A DNA stretch of 64,000 nucleotides from Streptococcus infantis (GTDB lineage Bacteria; Bacillota; Bacilli; Lactobacillales; Streptococcaceae). Location: assembly GCF_018499575.1 (NCBI RefSeq), contig NZ_JAHDAP010000002.1, forward strand, positions 124,001-188,000, read 5' to 3'. The notes below the pieces were generated by a model. It ran no database searches. It was not told where the DNA came from and worked only from the letters and a program-made list of their open reading frames with translations. The position numbers and the translations under genes were made by a program. The number at the start of each line of letters is the position of its first letter. The first letter of the stretch is position 1. Positions 29,581 to 37,191 of the stretch are shown here, one piece after another.

Positions 29581-29674
29581 ATAAGTTAAGAAGACCTTAA
29601 CTTATACTCCTAAAACTTTTTCATAATAATCTCCCTATAAAAAAATTAAGTCGCCCAATTAGGCGGCTTTTTTT
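29581..29674 (+). ncRNA. CiaR-regulated small RNA (csRNA/ccn family), copy 2
   Basis: About 94 nt. A perfect 10-bp 5' stem (ATAAGTTAAG / CTTAACTTAT) is followed by a single-stranded linker carrying ACTCCTAAAACTTTTTC and CATAATAATCTCCCT, nearly the same as in copy 1, then a terminator (GTCGCC / GGCGGC) with seven T. The shared linker is the likely seed for pairing with Shine-Dalgarno regions. Lies between the nucleotidyltransferase and pseudouridine synthase genes. Confidence 0.9.
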
Positions 29675-29696
29675 GTTCTAAGTCTATGCTTTTTCA

Positions 29697-29705
29697 TGAT
29701 ATAAT
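29697..29705 (+). promoter_or_regulatory. Extended -10 promoter giving a probable leaderless pseudouridine synthase mRNA
   Basis: TGATATAAT ends at 29705 and AGCCCT alone separates it from the ATG at 29712. No Shine-Dalgarno sequence is present. Confidence 0.65.
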
Positions 29706-29711
29706 AGCCCT

Positions 29712-30434
29712 ATGAGATTAGATAAATTTTTAGTTTCCTGCGCTGTTGGGAGTCGGACTGAGGTCAAAAACTTTCTAAAAACTGGGCGCGTGATGGTCAA
29801 TGGCAAGAAAGAAAAGTCTGCCAAGCTACAAATTGATGAAGATACGGACGAAATTTGTTTTGACGGGGAAAAGCTAGACTACGAGGAGTTTGTCTACTAC
29901 ATGATGAACAAGCCCCAAGGAGTTATCTCAGCAACCGAAGATCCTAAACACAAGACAGTCTTGGATTTGTTGGATGACTATGCACGTGCCAAGGAAGTTT
30001 TCCCAGTAGGGCGCTTGGATATCGATACGCATGGACTCTTGCTCTTGACCAATGATGGCAAGCTGGCTCATGCTCTTCTTTCACCAAAACGTCATGTGGA
30101 TAAGACTTATCTGGCGCAAGTCAATGGAATCATGACGGATGAAGACATTGAGACATTTGCGCAAGGAATTCCGCTCAAGGACTTTACCTGTCAGCCTGCC
30201 AAGCTGGAGCTTGTGTCTATTGATACGGAAAAGGAAGAAAGCCTGGTTCGAGTGACCATTGCAGAAGGGAAATTCCACCAGGTCAAACGGATGGTAGCTT
30301 ACTGTGGCAAGGAAGTTGTGGACTTGCAACGTTTAACCATGGGAACTTTGACCTTGGATGAAAATTTGAAACGTGGAGAATGGCGTCGTTTGACCAAGGA
30401 AGAACTAGAAGGCTTGCTTGAAAGTGTTCAATAA
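29712..30434 (+). CDS. rsuA: 16S rRNA pseudouridine synthase, RsuA/RluB family
   Basis: A 240-residue protein with an N-terminal S4 RNA-binding domain (1-60; MRLDKFLVSCAVGSRTEV) and a pseudouridine synthase domain with the catalytic Asp in VGRLDIDTHGLLLLTNDG (near residue 105) and the KIT-like GKFHQVKRM element near 190. RsuA makes pseudouridine 516 in 16S rRNA; RluB-type activity on 23S rRNA cannot be excluded from sequence alone. Ends at a strong terminator. Confidence 0.88.
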   Translation: MRLDKFLVSCAVGSRTEVKNFLKTGRVMVNGKKEKSAKLQIDEDTDEICFDGEKLDYEEFVYYMMNKPQGVISATEDPKHKTVLDLLDDYARAKEVFPVGRLDIDTHGLLLLTNDGKLAHALLSPKRHVDKTYLAQVNGIMTDEDIETFAQGIPLKDFTCQPAKLELVSIDTEKEESLVRVTIAEGKFHQVKRMVAYCGKEVVDLQRLTMGTLTLDENLKRGEWRRLTKEELEGLLESVQ

Positions 30435-30446
30435 ACTGGATAATCG

Positions 30447-30478
30447 GAAAAGGTAGGGAAAATGTCCCTGCCTTTTTC
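30447..30478 (+). terminator. Terminator of the pseudouridine synthase gene
   Basis: AAAAGGTAGGGA pairs with TCCCTGCCTTTT around a five-base loop, followed by T residues. Confidence 0.88.
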
Positions 30479-30541
30479 AGTTTTTGGTTGCTTCCTTTGT
30501 GAAAAGAGTTATAATAGACAGTAAGAAAAAAGGAGGATTTT

Positions 30542-31876
30542 ATGAACGCGATTCAAGAATCATTTACAGATAAATTATTTGCTAACTATGAAGCAAATGT
30601 AAAATACCAAGCTATCGAAAATGCTGCTAGCCATAACGGTATTTTTGCAGCCCTAGAGCGTCGTCAAAGCCATGTCGACAACACACCAGTTTTCTCACTT
30701 GATTTGACAAAGGATAAGGTTACTAACCAGAAAGCTTCTGGTAGATGCTGGATGTTTGCGGCTCTCAACACTTTCCGCCACAAACTCATCTCTCAATACA
30801 AACTTGAAAACTTTGAATTGTCACAAGCCCACACCTTCTTCTGGGACAAGTATGAAAAATCTAACTGGTTCTTGGAGCAAGTGATTGCAACTGCTGATCA
30901 AGAATTGACGAGCCGCAAGGTTAGCTTCCTTCTTCAAACACCTCAACAAGATGGTGGACAATGGGATATGGTAGTAGCTCTTTTTGAAAAATATGGTGTC
31001 GTACCTAAATCAGTGTATCCTGAATCTATCTCATCTAGCAGTAGCCGTGAGCTCAATGCAATCCTTAACAAATTGCTTCGTCAAGATGCTCAAATCTTGC
31101 GAGATCTATTAGCTTCAGGTGCGGATCAAGCGACTGTTCAGACTAAGAAAGAAGATCTCTTGCAAGAAATCTTTAACTTCCTTGCAATGTCACTAGGCCT
31201 CCCACCGCGTAAATTTGACTTTGCTTATCGTGATAAAGACAATAACTACCAAAGCGAAAAAGGCATCACTCCACAAGAGTTTTACAAGAAATATGTCGAT
31301 CTTCCACTAGAAGACTACGTTTCTGTCATCAATGCTCCAACTGCTGATAAACCTTACGGTAAATCATACACAGTTGAGATGTTGGGAAATGTCGTTGGTA
31401 GCCGTGCGGTTCGTTACATTAACGTACCCATGGAACGCTTGAAAGAATTGGCGATTGCTCAAATGCAAACAGGAGAAACTGTTTGGTTTGGTTCAGATGT
31501 CGGCCAACTCAGCAACCGTAAAGCAGGAATCCTTGCGACAGATGTTTATGACTTTGAATCAAGCATGGACATTCAACTTACTCAAGACAAGGCTGGACGT
31601 TTGGACTACAGCGAAAGCTTGATGACTCATGCTATGGTCTTGACAGGTGTTGATTTGGATGAAAATGGCAAATCAACTAAGTGGAAAGTTGAAAACTCAT
31701 GGGGAGACAAGGTTGGTACCGATGGTTACTTTGTTGCTTCAGATGCTTGGATGGACGAATACACTTACCAAATTGTTGTTCGTAAGGAATTACTAACAGC
31801 AGAAGAACGAGCTGCTTACGAAGCAGAACCAATCGTCCTTGCACCATGGGATCCAATGGGTGCCTTGGCAGAATAA
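30542..31876 (+). CDS. pepC: Aminopeptidase C (bleomycin hydrolase family)
   Basis: A 444-residue C1-type cysteine peptidase of the cytoplasm that releases N-terminal amino acids from peptides. The catalytic triad is visible as Cys69 (SGRCWMFAALN), His363 (SLMTHAMVLTGVD) and Asn385 (VENSWGD), with the C-terminal arm ending PMGALAE that blocks the active-site cleft. AAAGGAGG precedes the start. Its natural terminator has been displaced by the mobile block inserted 10 bases after the stop. Confidence 0.97.
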   Translation: MNAIQESFTDKLFANYEANVKYQAIENAASHNGIFAALERRQSHVDNTPVFSLDLTKDKVTNQKASGRCWMFAALNTFRHKLISQYKLENFELSQAHTFFWDKYEKSNWFLEQVIATADQELTSRKVSFLLQTPQQDGGQWDMVVALFEKYGVVPKSVYPESISSSSSRELNAILNKLLRQDAQILRDLLASGADQATVQTKKEDLLQEIFNFLAMSLGLPPRKFDFAYRDKDNNYQSEKGITPQEFYKKYVDLPLEDYVSVINAPTADKPYGKSYTVEMLGNVVGSRAVRYINVPMERLKELAIAQMQTGETVWFGSDVGQLSNRKAGILATDVYDFESSMDIQLTQDKAGRLDYSESLMTHAMVLTGVDLDENGKSTKWKVENSWGDKVGTDGYFVASDAWMDEYTYQIVVRKELLTAEERAAYEAEPIVLAPWDPMGALAE

Positions 31877-31894
31877 ATGAGATATAAAAAGAAT

Positions 31895-33373
31895 GTTTCT
31901 ATAATTTTTAGGGTTGGTGGAAATTTTCCACCAACCCTATTTTAGTGTATACAAAAAGGCCAACATCCATTATATTAAAAGCGCCTAAACCTAAAACAAA
32001 AGAATGATGACCATATGAACAATATACTAGAAGCTACACTACAAATCAAAGATAAAAACATTATTTGGGATAATAATGTTCAAGAGAAGATATTAAAAAA
32101 TAGAAAATCTTTATTTTATTCAGCTACATATACGCATAAACCAGAATTTTGTGCCGTTTGTGGGTGCGTTAGCCAAAATAACAATATAGTTAAAAACGGG
32201 ACGAAAACTTCTCGTATCACTCTCTGTTCTGTTTCAGGCCTTCCAGCCTACTTAAATCTACGAAATCAGAGATTTCTCTGTAGAGAATGTGGTTCTTCAT
32301 TTACTGCAGATACTAGTCGCATTGTAGAAAAACATTGTCATATTTCGAAACGATTAAAAAATGAAATTAAGGCAAAAATAAGTGAAACAGTATCTGAAAT
32401 ATATATCTCAAAAGAATCAAATGTTTCAGTTCATACTGTAAGACGTATCATAGATGATACAGCACGATTATTAACGATTAAACCATTACATGATTTCCCT
32501 GAACATTTGTGTTTTAATGAATTTAAATCCGTCAAAGCTTCCGATAGTAATATGAGCTTCATTATTTGTGATAGCACTACACACAAGCTGGTCGATGTTG
32601 TACGTGATAGAAAATCTTACAGTTTAAAACAATATTTTCATCGTTTTGAGACTAAGACAAGATTAAAGGTAAAAACTATCTCAATCGACATGTACTTACC
32701 GTACATTCAATTAATAAAAGAAATGTTTCCTAACGCTAAAATTATCATTGATCCTTTTCACATCGTACAAGCCTTAAATAGAGAATTAAATCGAACTCGG
32801 GTACGTGTCATGAATCAGCATCGTTATAAAAATCCTAAATTATATCGAAAGTTAAAACATTATTGGAAGTTAATTTTAAAGAACCCTAATGAACTTCAGA
32901 ACTATAAATATAATCGTTATAAGCTTTTTGAAAGCTTCATAACAAGTAAAGGAATCGTAGATTATATCTTAGAAAACAATCCATCTCTAAAAAATGATTA
33001 TGAGGTTGTACATTCACCTCGTGAATGTATACAGGATAGAGATTATATAGAATTCAAGGAAACGATTGAAGCAGCTACGCAATTAGACCTATCTCCTGGT
33101 TTAAAAAGAGTATTAAAGACTCTTATGACTTACTTGCCATATATTCAAAATACTTGTGAGTATCCAACTAGAACAAATGGCCCTATTGAAGGAATAAACA
33201 ATAAAATAAAAGTGCTTAAAAGAAATGCCTACGGCTTTAGAAACTATTACTATTTTAGAAATAGGATTATTTTAATAACAAAAATGTTTGGCCCAAAACA
33301 AAAAGGAATTAAGCAACAATTAGTTGCTTAATCCCTTCCTAAATTTCTTCATCAACACTATTTGACAAAGAGC
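31895..33373 (+). mobile_element. ISL3-family insertion sequence, complete copy
   Basis: About 1.48 kb with one transposase gene. The ends are imperfect inverted repeats: the right one read inward is GGCTCTTTGTCAAATAGTG, and the left one begins GTTTCTATAATTTTTAGGG (16 of 29 positions agree). A perfect internal hairpin GGGTTGGTGGAAA / TTTCCACCAACCC near the left end, followed by TATTTT, probably blocks transcription from pepC into the transposase gene. Exact IS name not determined. Confidence 0.8.
32015..33331 (+). CDS. ISL3-family transposase
   Basis: A 438-residue transposase that appears intact. The N-terminal zinc-binding part has CAVCGC (about 47-52) and CRECGSSF (about 86-93). A helix-turn-helix segment (SKESNVSVHTVRRIIDD) follows. 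The DDE domain shows PNAKIIIDPFHIVQALNRE and the final Glu in TNGPIEGINNKIK near the C-terminus. The gene is AT-rich next to its neighbours. No strong ribosome-binding site precedes the ATG, as is usual for tightly limited transposases. Confidence 0.92.
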   Translation: MNNILEATLQIKDKNIIWDNNVQEKILKNRKSLFYSATYTHKPEFCAVCGCVSQNNNIVKNGTKTSRITLCSVSGLPAYLNLRNQRFLCRECGSSFTADTSRIVEKHCHISKRLKNEIKAKISETVSEIYISKESNVSVHTVRRIIDDTARLLTIKPLHDFPEHLCFNEFKSVKASDSNMSFIICDSTTHKLVDVVRDRKSYSLKQYFHRFETKTRLKVKTISIDMYLPYIQLIKEMFPNAKIIIDPFHIVQALNRELNRTRVRVMNQHRYKNPKLYRKLKHYWKLILKNPNELQNYKYNRYKLFESFITSKGIVDYILENNPSLKNDYEVVHSPRECIQDRDYIEFKETIEAATQLDLSPGLKRVLKTLMTYLPYIQNTCEYPTRTNGPIEGINNKIKVLKRNAYGFRNYYYFRNRIILITKMFGPKQKGIKQQLVA

Positions 33374-33502
33374 CCTTTTTTAGTGCTCAAAATAGCACTC
33401 AATTTTAAATGGATTTGGTGTTCAAAAAATATAATCAAATGCAACAAACTAATTTCATTTTTAATAGGCACAATTAATTTTAGAAGATAGTACGAAAAAA
33501 TA

Positions 33503-33531
33503 TTGACTGTTTTCTTTAGAATGTGTAAAAT
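33503..33531 (+). promoter_or_regulatory. Promoter of the DUF4230 cargo gene
   Basis: TTGACT (33503-33508) and TAAAAT (33526-33531) have a 17-base spacer and lie 34 bases before the TTG start, so the cargo gene has its own promoter. Confidence 0.75.
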
Positions 33532-33565
33532 TTAGATAGATTATTTAAAGTGAGGTTTTTTTATC

Positions 33566-34171
33566 TTGTCTATATTAAAGAAGAAATTTAATAAGTTTAG
33601 TGTTCTATTGAATCTGGTATTAATAGCTATTATAGCTATTGGAGTGCTATTTTTCTTACCTAAGGAACATAAATCAGAAGTCAAATCGTCAATTAATATC
33701 GAAAGTATTGAAAAAGTGAATGAAGTTGTATTTTTGAATGCGGGAATTAATGAAATTATTTCTGAAACAAAAACAACTCAAGTTTTTGGGTTTGATGTGC
33801 CGTTCTCTAAAAAAGCAGCATTAGTAATTTTAAATTATAACGCTAAATTTGGAATTAAAAGTAGTGTAAAGGTTGAACAAATAAGCGAAAAAGAATATAA
33901 GGTTATTGTTCCAAAATTGGAAGTAATTGGTGTTGAACTTTCAAAAGATAATCCTTATGATTTATATGATAGTCATGGAGAGTTATTAAGTGGGACTACA
34001 GAAGATGTTGATACTGGGAAATTGGTCACAAACCAACTTTCTAGTGATAAACAAGCAGAGTATTTAGATAAATTTAAGAGTGAAATTAAAGAATCTGCAA
34101 TCAATTATTATAAAACAATATTTTCTTCAATGGATTCTGAAGTAAAAGTAACTATAGAATTTACAGAATAA
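33566..34171 (+). CDS. DUF4230-like membrane-anchored protein (mobile block cargo)
   Basis: A 201-residue protein with a basic start (MSILKKKFNKFS), one membrane span (about 13-30) and an external domain of about 165 residues rich in Lys, Glu and Ser. The pattern KVEQISEKEYKVIVPKLEVIGVEL resembles DUF4230 proteins, whose function is unknown. It begins with TTG at 33566, ten bases after GAGG. The AT-rich composition and position between IS ends indicate recent arrival. A terminator follows. Confidence 0.7.
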   Translation: MSILKKKFNKFSVLLNLVLIAIIAIGVLFFLPKEHKSEVKSSINIESIEKVNEVVFLNAGINEIISETKTTQVFGFDVPFSKKAALVILNYNAKFGIKSSVKVEQISEKEYKVIVPKLEVIGVELSKDNPYDLYDSHGELLSGTTEDVDTGKLVTNQLSSDKQAEYLDKFKSEIKESAINYYKTIFSSMDSEVKVTIEFTE

Positions 34172-34181
34172 TTTTTGAAAT

Positions 34182-34215
34182 ACAAAACCCTGACCATCTC
34201 TGGTCAGCGTTTTGT
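34182..34215 (+). terminator. Hairpin after the DUF4230 gene
   Basis: ACAAAACCCTGACC pairs with GGTCAGCGTTTTGT (one C-C mismatch) around ATCTCT. Three bases later the second IS left end begins. Confidence 0.75.
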
Positions 34216-34217
34216 GT

Positions 34218-34295
34218 GGTTCTATAATTTTTAGGGTTGATGGAAATTTTCCACCAACCCTATTTTAGTGTATACAAAAAGGCCAACATCCATTA
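34218..34295 (+). repeat. Second copy of the ISL3 left end, direct repeat of 31895-31972
   Basis: From TTCTATAATTTTTAGGGTTG through GGCCAACATCCATTA the two copies differ by one base (GGTGG versus GATGG) over about 75 bases, in the same orientation. The IS hairpin is kept. After CATTA the copies diverge at once: copy 1 runs into the transposase leader, copy 2 into the gltD-like fragment. Confidence 0.9.
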
Positions 34296-34296
34296 A

Positions 34297-34687
34297 ATCA
34301 AAGATGCACACAATGAAGGTGTTACATTCCATTTCTTAGAGAATATTAAAGAAGTATTGCGTGATGAGAGTGGGAAAGTAACTGGTGTAAAGGTTATTAC
34401 AATGGAACTTGGTGAATCAGATGAAAGTGGAAGAAGATTAACGCATGAAGTGGCAGGTAGTGAACATATTATTCCATGTGATCTTGTCGTTGCAGCAATT
34501 GAACAAAAGTAGACTTTAGTGTTCTAGATGAAAGGTAAAAATTTGACTTTCGGTCAACATCAGAATACAATAGAAATAAATAATAACAGGTGATGCATAT
34601 TTAGGTCCTCAATCTATCGCAACCGCAATTAAAGACGGGCGAGAAGTTGCGACAGAAGTACATGAATCGTTTAAAGAAAACATATAA
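34297..34687 (+). pseudogene. Decayed C-terminal fragment of a GltD-like FAD/NAD(P) oxidoreductase
   Basis: The frame from 34303 reads DAHNEGVTFHFLENIKEV, then VTGVKVITMELGESDESGRR and IIPCDLVVAAI, the hallmark C-terminal region of glutamate synthase small subunit and relatives. In-frame TAG codons occur at 34510 and 34525. After a frameshift near 34595 the next frame reads GDAYLGPQSIATAIKDGREV, the final FAD-binding segment, to a stop at 34685-34687. The N-terminal two thirds are missing, the junction lying at the IS left end. It is a non-functional passenger. Confidence 0.85.
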
Positions 34688-34880
34688 ATAACTTGTGGTG
34701 CCTTTCGTTTTTTACTGGGAAAATTAAGGAACTATAGTTATAAATACTTAAAGATATTAATATATTAACATTCGTATATTTATAGGAAGATTAAATAGAA
34801 ATATTTGATATTAGCAAGAATATCTACATCTTATAACATATAGGTATTAATATATTCATAAAATATTAGGAGGAGAAATA

Positions 34881-35573
34881 ATGAACAAGAAACTATTATC
34901 AGGCTTATGTGCAGCAGTACTCTTATCAGGTTTAGTAGGATGCGGACCTAAGGAGTCAAAACAAAATACCACAACAAGTACTTCTACAATAGAAACAAAA
35001 AATACCACAACAAATAACTCTGAAGTAACAGAGAAGAACTTCAAAGACTTCCCAGAGACAGATGAAAAGTACTTCACATATGAAGAGTGGCAAGAAGGAT
35101 ACGCAATCTATAGTTGTACTTCTGACGACAAGGTTGTTCGTGTACCAAAAACCATTAATGGTAAACCTGTTATAGCGATTGCACAGCGTGGTATGGCAAA
35201 TCTTGAAAAATGTGAAGCAATCGTCTTACCAGATACAGTAAGATATGTTGGAGAGTCATCTTTTGGTCAAGATAAAGCATTGAAGTACATTTATTTAGGA
35301 ACATCATTAGAAACTGTTGATGATCACGCATTTTTAGGAGCAAGTTCTCTAGAGTCTGTTGTATTTCCAGAAGGAACAAAATCAATTGGTCAATTGGTAT
35401 TTTCAGACACACCATCAATCAAATCGATCACAATACCTGAAAGTGTAATTGAAATAACAGACTTATTTTACTTCCCAGAAAATTCAAATAAGAATGTAGA
35501 AATCCATACACCTAAGGGATCAAAGGCAGAAGAGGCTGCCAATAGTTTAGGACTCAAAGTAGTAAATGACTAA
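34881..35573 (+). CDS. Lipoprotein with leucine-rich (BspA-type) repeats
   Basis: A 230-residue exported lipoprotein. The signal peptide MNKKLLSGLCAAVLLSGLVG ends at lipobox Cys21 (LVGC). A Thr/Ser/Asn-rich linker (25-50) leads to a domain with LRR_5-like units such as CEAIVLPDTVRYVGESSFGQ and SLESVVFPEGTKSIGQLVFS (about 108-200). Such repeats usually bind surface partners. AGGAGGAG precedes the ATG. The gene is followed by the first 27 bases of a near-identical gene. Confidence 0.85.
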   Translation: MNKKLLSGLCAAVLLSGLVGCGPKESKQNTTTSTSTIETKNTTTNNSEVTEKNFKDFPETDEKYFTYEEWQEGYAIYSCTSDDKVVRVPKTINGKPVIAIAQRGMANLEKCEAIVLPDTVRYVGESSFGQDKALKYIYLGTSLETVDDHAFLGASSLESVVFPEGTKSIGQLVFSDTPSIKSITIPESVIEITDLFYFPENSNKNVEIHTPKGSKAEEAANSLGLKVVND

Positions 35574-35584
35574 AGGGGAATAGT

Positions 35585-35611
35585 ATGAACAAGAAACTAC
35601 TATCAGGCTTA
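35585..35611 (+). pseudogene. 5' stub of a tandem copy of the lipoprotein gene
   Basis: After the lipoprotein stop, AAAGGGG and ATG lead into the same codons as the preceding gene (MNKKLLSGL; one silent difference in 27 bases). Homology ends at CAGGCTTA, where an IS3-family end (GGGACTGACCCC) begins. The remainder of the second gene is absent. Confidence 0.85.
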
Positions 35612-35720
35612 GGGACTGACCCCAAAAAGTGAGAATTTAATAAAAACACCCTAGGGCTACCGTCTTCGGTATTCAACCGGAGACAGGTAGTCCAATTTTT
35701 GTTGGATTCTTTTTTCATTA
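35612..35720 (-). mobile_element. IS3-family (IS150-like) terminal remnant
   Basis: The left edge GGGACTGACCCCAAAAAGT resembles IS150-group ends. On the minus strand, 35722-35657 translates as PNEKRIQQKLDYLSPVEYRR and a stop, the standard C-terminus of IS3 OrfB transposases. Only about 110 bases are left; the far side is cut by the ISL3 right end. Confidence 0.85.
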
Positions 35721-35722
35721 GG

Positions 35723-35752
35723 TTCTTCATCAACACTATTTGACAAAGAGCC
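35723..35752 (+). repeat. Isolated ISL3 right end
   Basis: Thirty bases identical to the right end of the complete IS (33344-33373), ending GACAAAGAGCC and followed by the target duplication AAAAGAAT. Confidence 0.9.
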
Positions 35753-35787
35753 AAAAGAATCAGGTGATAAACCTGATTCTTTTTTTG
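35753..35787. terminator. Bidirectional pepC/adhP terminator, rebuilt by the target duplication
   Basis: AAAAGAATCAGG pairs with CCTGATTCTTTT around TGATAAA. The first eight bases are the IS target duplication, so the stem is whole for adhP although pepC has been moved 3.9 kb away. Confidence 0.9.
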
Positions 35788-35801
35788 TTTTATTATCTAT
35801 C

Positions 35802-36821
35802 TTAATGAGTAAAGTCTAGAACCATGCGACCTTGGATGGTACCAGCAGCCATTTCATCAAAGACAGCAATGGCATCTTCGACAGGCCGTTTTTGAACAAT
35901 TGGAACAACGAGACCTTCAGCACCAAATTGGAAAGCTTCTTCTAAATCTTTACGTGTACCAACAAGGGAACCGATGACCTGAATACCGTCAAGAACTGTT
36001 TTAACGATACTTAGATCCATCATTTCTGAAGGGAGTCCGACAGCTACTACACGACCACCTGCACGAACAGAGTCAACTGCTTGGTTGAAGGCAACTTTTG
36101 ATACAGCTGTTACGACAGCTGAGTGAGCACCACCGTTTGTTTTTTCTTTGATAAGGCCTGGAACATCTTCGACTTCAAGACCATTAATCACGATGTCAGC
36201 ACCGACTTCTTTAGCTAGAGCAAGTTTATCGTTGTTAATATCTACTGCGATAACGTGAGCGTTGAATACTTTTTTAGCGTATTGAACAGCTAAGTTACCA
36301 AGTCCTCCGGCACCATAGAGTACAACCCATTGGCCTGGCTCAACTTTTGCTTCTTTGATAGCCTTGTAGGTAGTAACACCGGCACAAGTGATTGAAGAAG
36401 CTTGGGCTGGATCGAGACCTTCTGGAACCTTAACGGCATAATCTGCAGTTACGATACATTGTTCTGCCATACCACCATCAACTGAGTAGCCAGCATTTTT
36501 TACTGTACGGCAAAGGGTTTCGCGTCCGGTTGTACAATATTCACACATGCCACAGCCTTCAAAGAACCAAGCTACGCTGACACGGTCACCAACTTTTAGA
36601 CTCTTAACATCAGGAGCGATTTCTTTTACGATACCAATCCCTTCGTGACCGAGAACACGTCCTGGAACTTTTCCAAAGTCACCATGAGCAACGTGGAGGT
36701 CTGTATGGCAAACACCACAGTACTCAACTTCAACAAGTGCTTCCCCAGTTTCGAGCGGACGGAGCACTTTTTCTTCAATAGCAACACCAGTGCTTTCTGG
36801 ATTTACAACAACAGCTTTCAT
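35802..36821 (-). CDS. adhP: Zinc-dependent alcohol dehydrogenase
   Basis: A 339-residue medium-chain dehydrogenase that interconverts ethanol and acetaldehyde with NAD. Catalytic zinc ligands are Cys35/Cys38 region (CGVCHTDLH) and the GHEG motif near 60. The structural zinc loop has four Cys ([16 protein letters not shown], about 90-105). The Rossmann motif is GAGGLGN (about 170). AAGGAGG precedes the ATG. A promoter with a Rex-like operator lies about 100 bases upstream. Confidence 0.95.
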   Translation of the reverse strand: MKAVVVNPESTGVAIEEKVLRPLETGEALVEVEYCGVCHTDLHVAHGDFGKVPGRVLGHEGIGIVKEIAPDVKSLKVGDRVSVAWFFEGCGMCEYCTTGRETLCRTVKNAGYSVDGGMAEQCIVTADYAVKVPEGLDPAQASSITCAGVTTYKAIKEAKVEPGQWVVLYGAGGLGNLAVQYAKKVFNAHVIAVDINNDKLALAKEVGADIVINGLEVEDVPGLIKEKTNGGAHSAVVTAVSKVAFNQAVDSVRAGGRVVAVGLPSEMMDLSIVKTVLDGIQVIGSLVGTRKDLEEAFQFGAEGLVVPIVQKRPVEDAIAVFDEMAAGTIQGRMVLDFTH

Positions 36822-36923
36822 AGCTATCCTCCTTGATTAGTAGTTGAGGTGCAGAGGAAAAGGGGCTTGCCTTAAATCGTGATTCAAGTGAAGTCAAATT
36901 TGAACTGCCCTCTTTTTGTCTAT

Positions 36924-36958
36924 ATGTGAATTATATCACGATATTTAATATAATGCAA
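36924..36958 (-). promoter_or_regulatory. adhP promoter with Rex-like operator over the -10 box
   Basis: Minus-strand TTGCAT (36958-36953), 17 bases, TATAAT (36935-36930). The -10 box is the centre of the palindrome ATGTGA-ATTATA-TCACGA (36924-36941 on +), close to the Rex consensus TTGTGA-N6-TCACAA. Rex represses fermentation genes until NADH rises, which suits adhP. The remaining bases of the 370-base gap to 37192 show no gene. Confidence 0.7.
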
Positions 36959-37134
36959 GGAGATTTATGTAAAAATATATGAAATCGCTTAACTGGTTGA
37001 TGAGACTGTGAAATTTGAACAATGATATCTAACGTATTCGTATAAAATTTCATATAAATAGGAACTTGTTTGGCCTCAAATCTAGGGGGGCGAGCTTGCA
37101 AACAGATTTTCTAAGATCCATCTCTAGGAGTTTT

Positions 37135-37143
37135 TGGTATAAT
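37135..37143 (+). promoter_or_regulatory. Extended -10 promoter of the glutamate-cysteine ligase-like gene
   Basis: TGGTATAAT lies 49 bases before the ATG at 37192, with GAGAGG as the ribosome-binding site in between. Confidence 0.75.
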
Positions 37144-37191
37144 AGAGAGTAATTTATTTTCTAGTATGAGAAGTTAGAGTGAGAGGTATGT

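Larger units (their letters stand above)
31887..35760. mobile_element. Composite ISL3-bounded block with 8-bp target duplication
   Basis: The identical octamer AAAAGAAT stands at 31887-31894 and 35753-35760, directly outside a left ISL3-type end (31895) and a right ISL3-type end (35752). ISL3 elements make 8-bp duplications. Removing 31895-35760 rebuilds an uninterrupted pepC/adhP convergent terminator starting at AAAAGAATCAGG. Inside are one complete IS, a DUF4230 gene, a second IS left end, a gltD-like fragment, a lipoprotein gene, the stub of a second lipoprotein gene and an IS3 remnant. The inner IS ends lack matching flanks, as expected for a unit that moved as a whole. Confidence 0.8.

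Noticed and set aside
31905..31935. GGGTTGGTGGAAA hairpin as the natural pepC terminator
   Set aside because: It belongs to the IS left end, since the same hairpin occurs in the second copy at 34230 far from pepC.
35554..35754. 66-codon minus-strand frame before adhP
   Set aside because: It runs in the wrong frame through the IS3 remnant; the neighbouring frame gives the true OrfB C-terminus.
37035..37042. Minus-strand TACGAATA, a perfect competence cin-box, upstream of adhP
   Set aside because: An 8-base match is expected about twice by chance in 64 kb over both strands, and the sequence lies about 100 bases upstream of a better adhP promoter.
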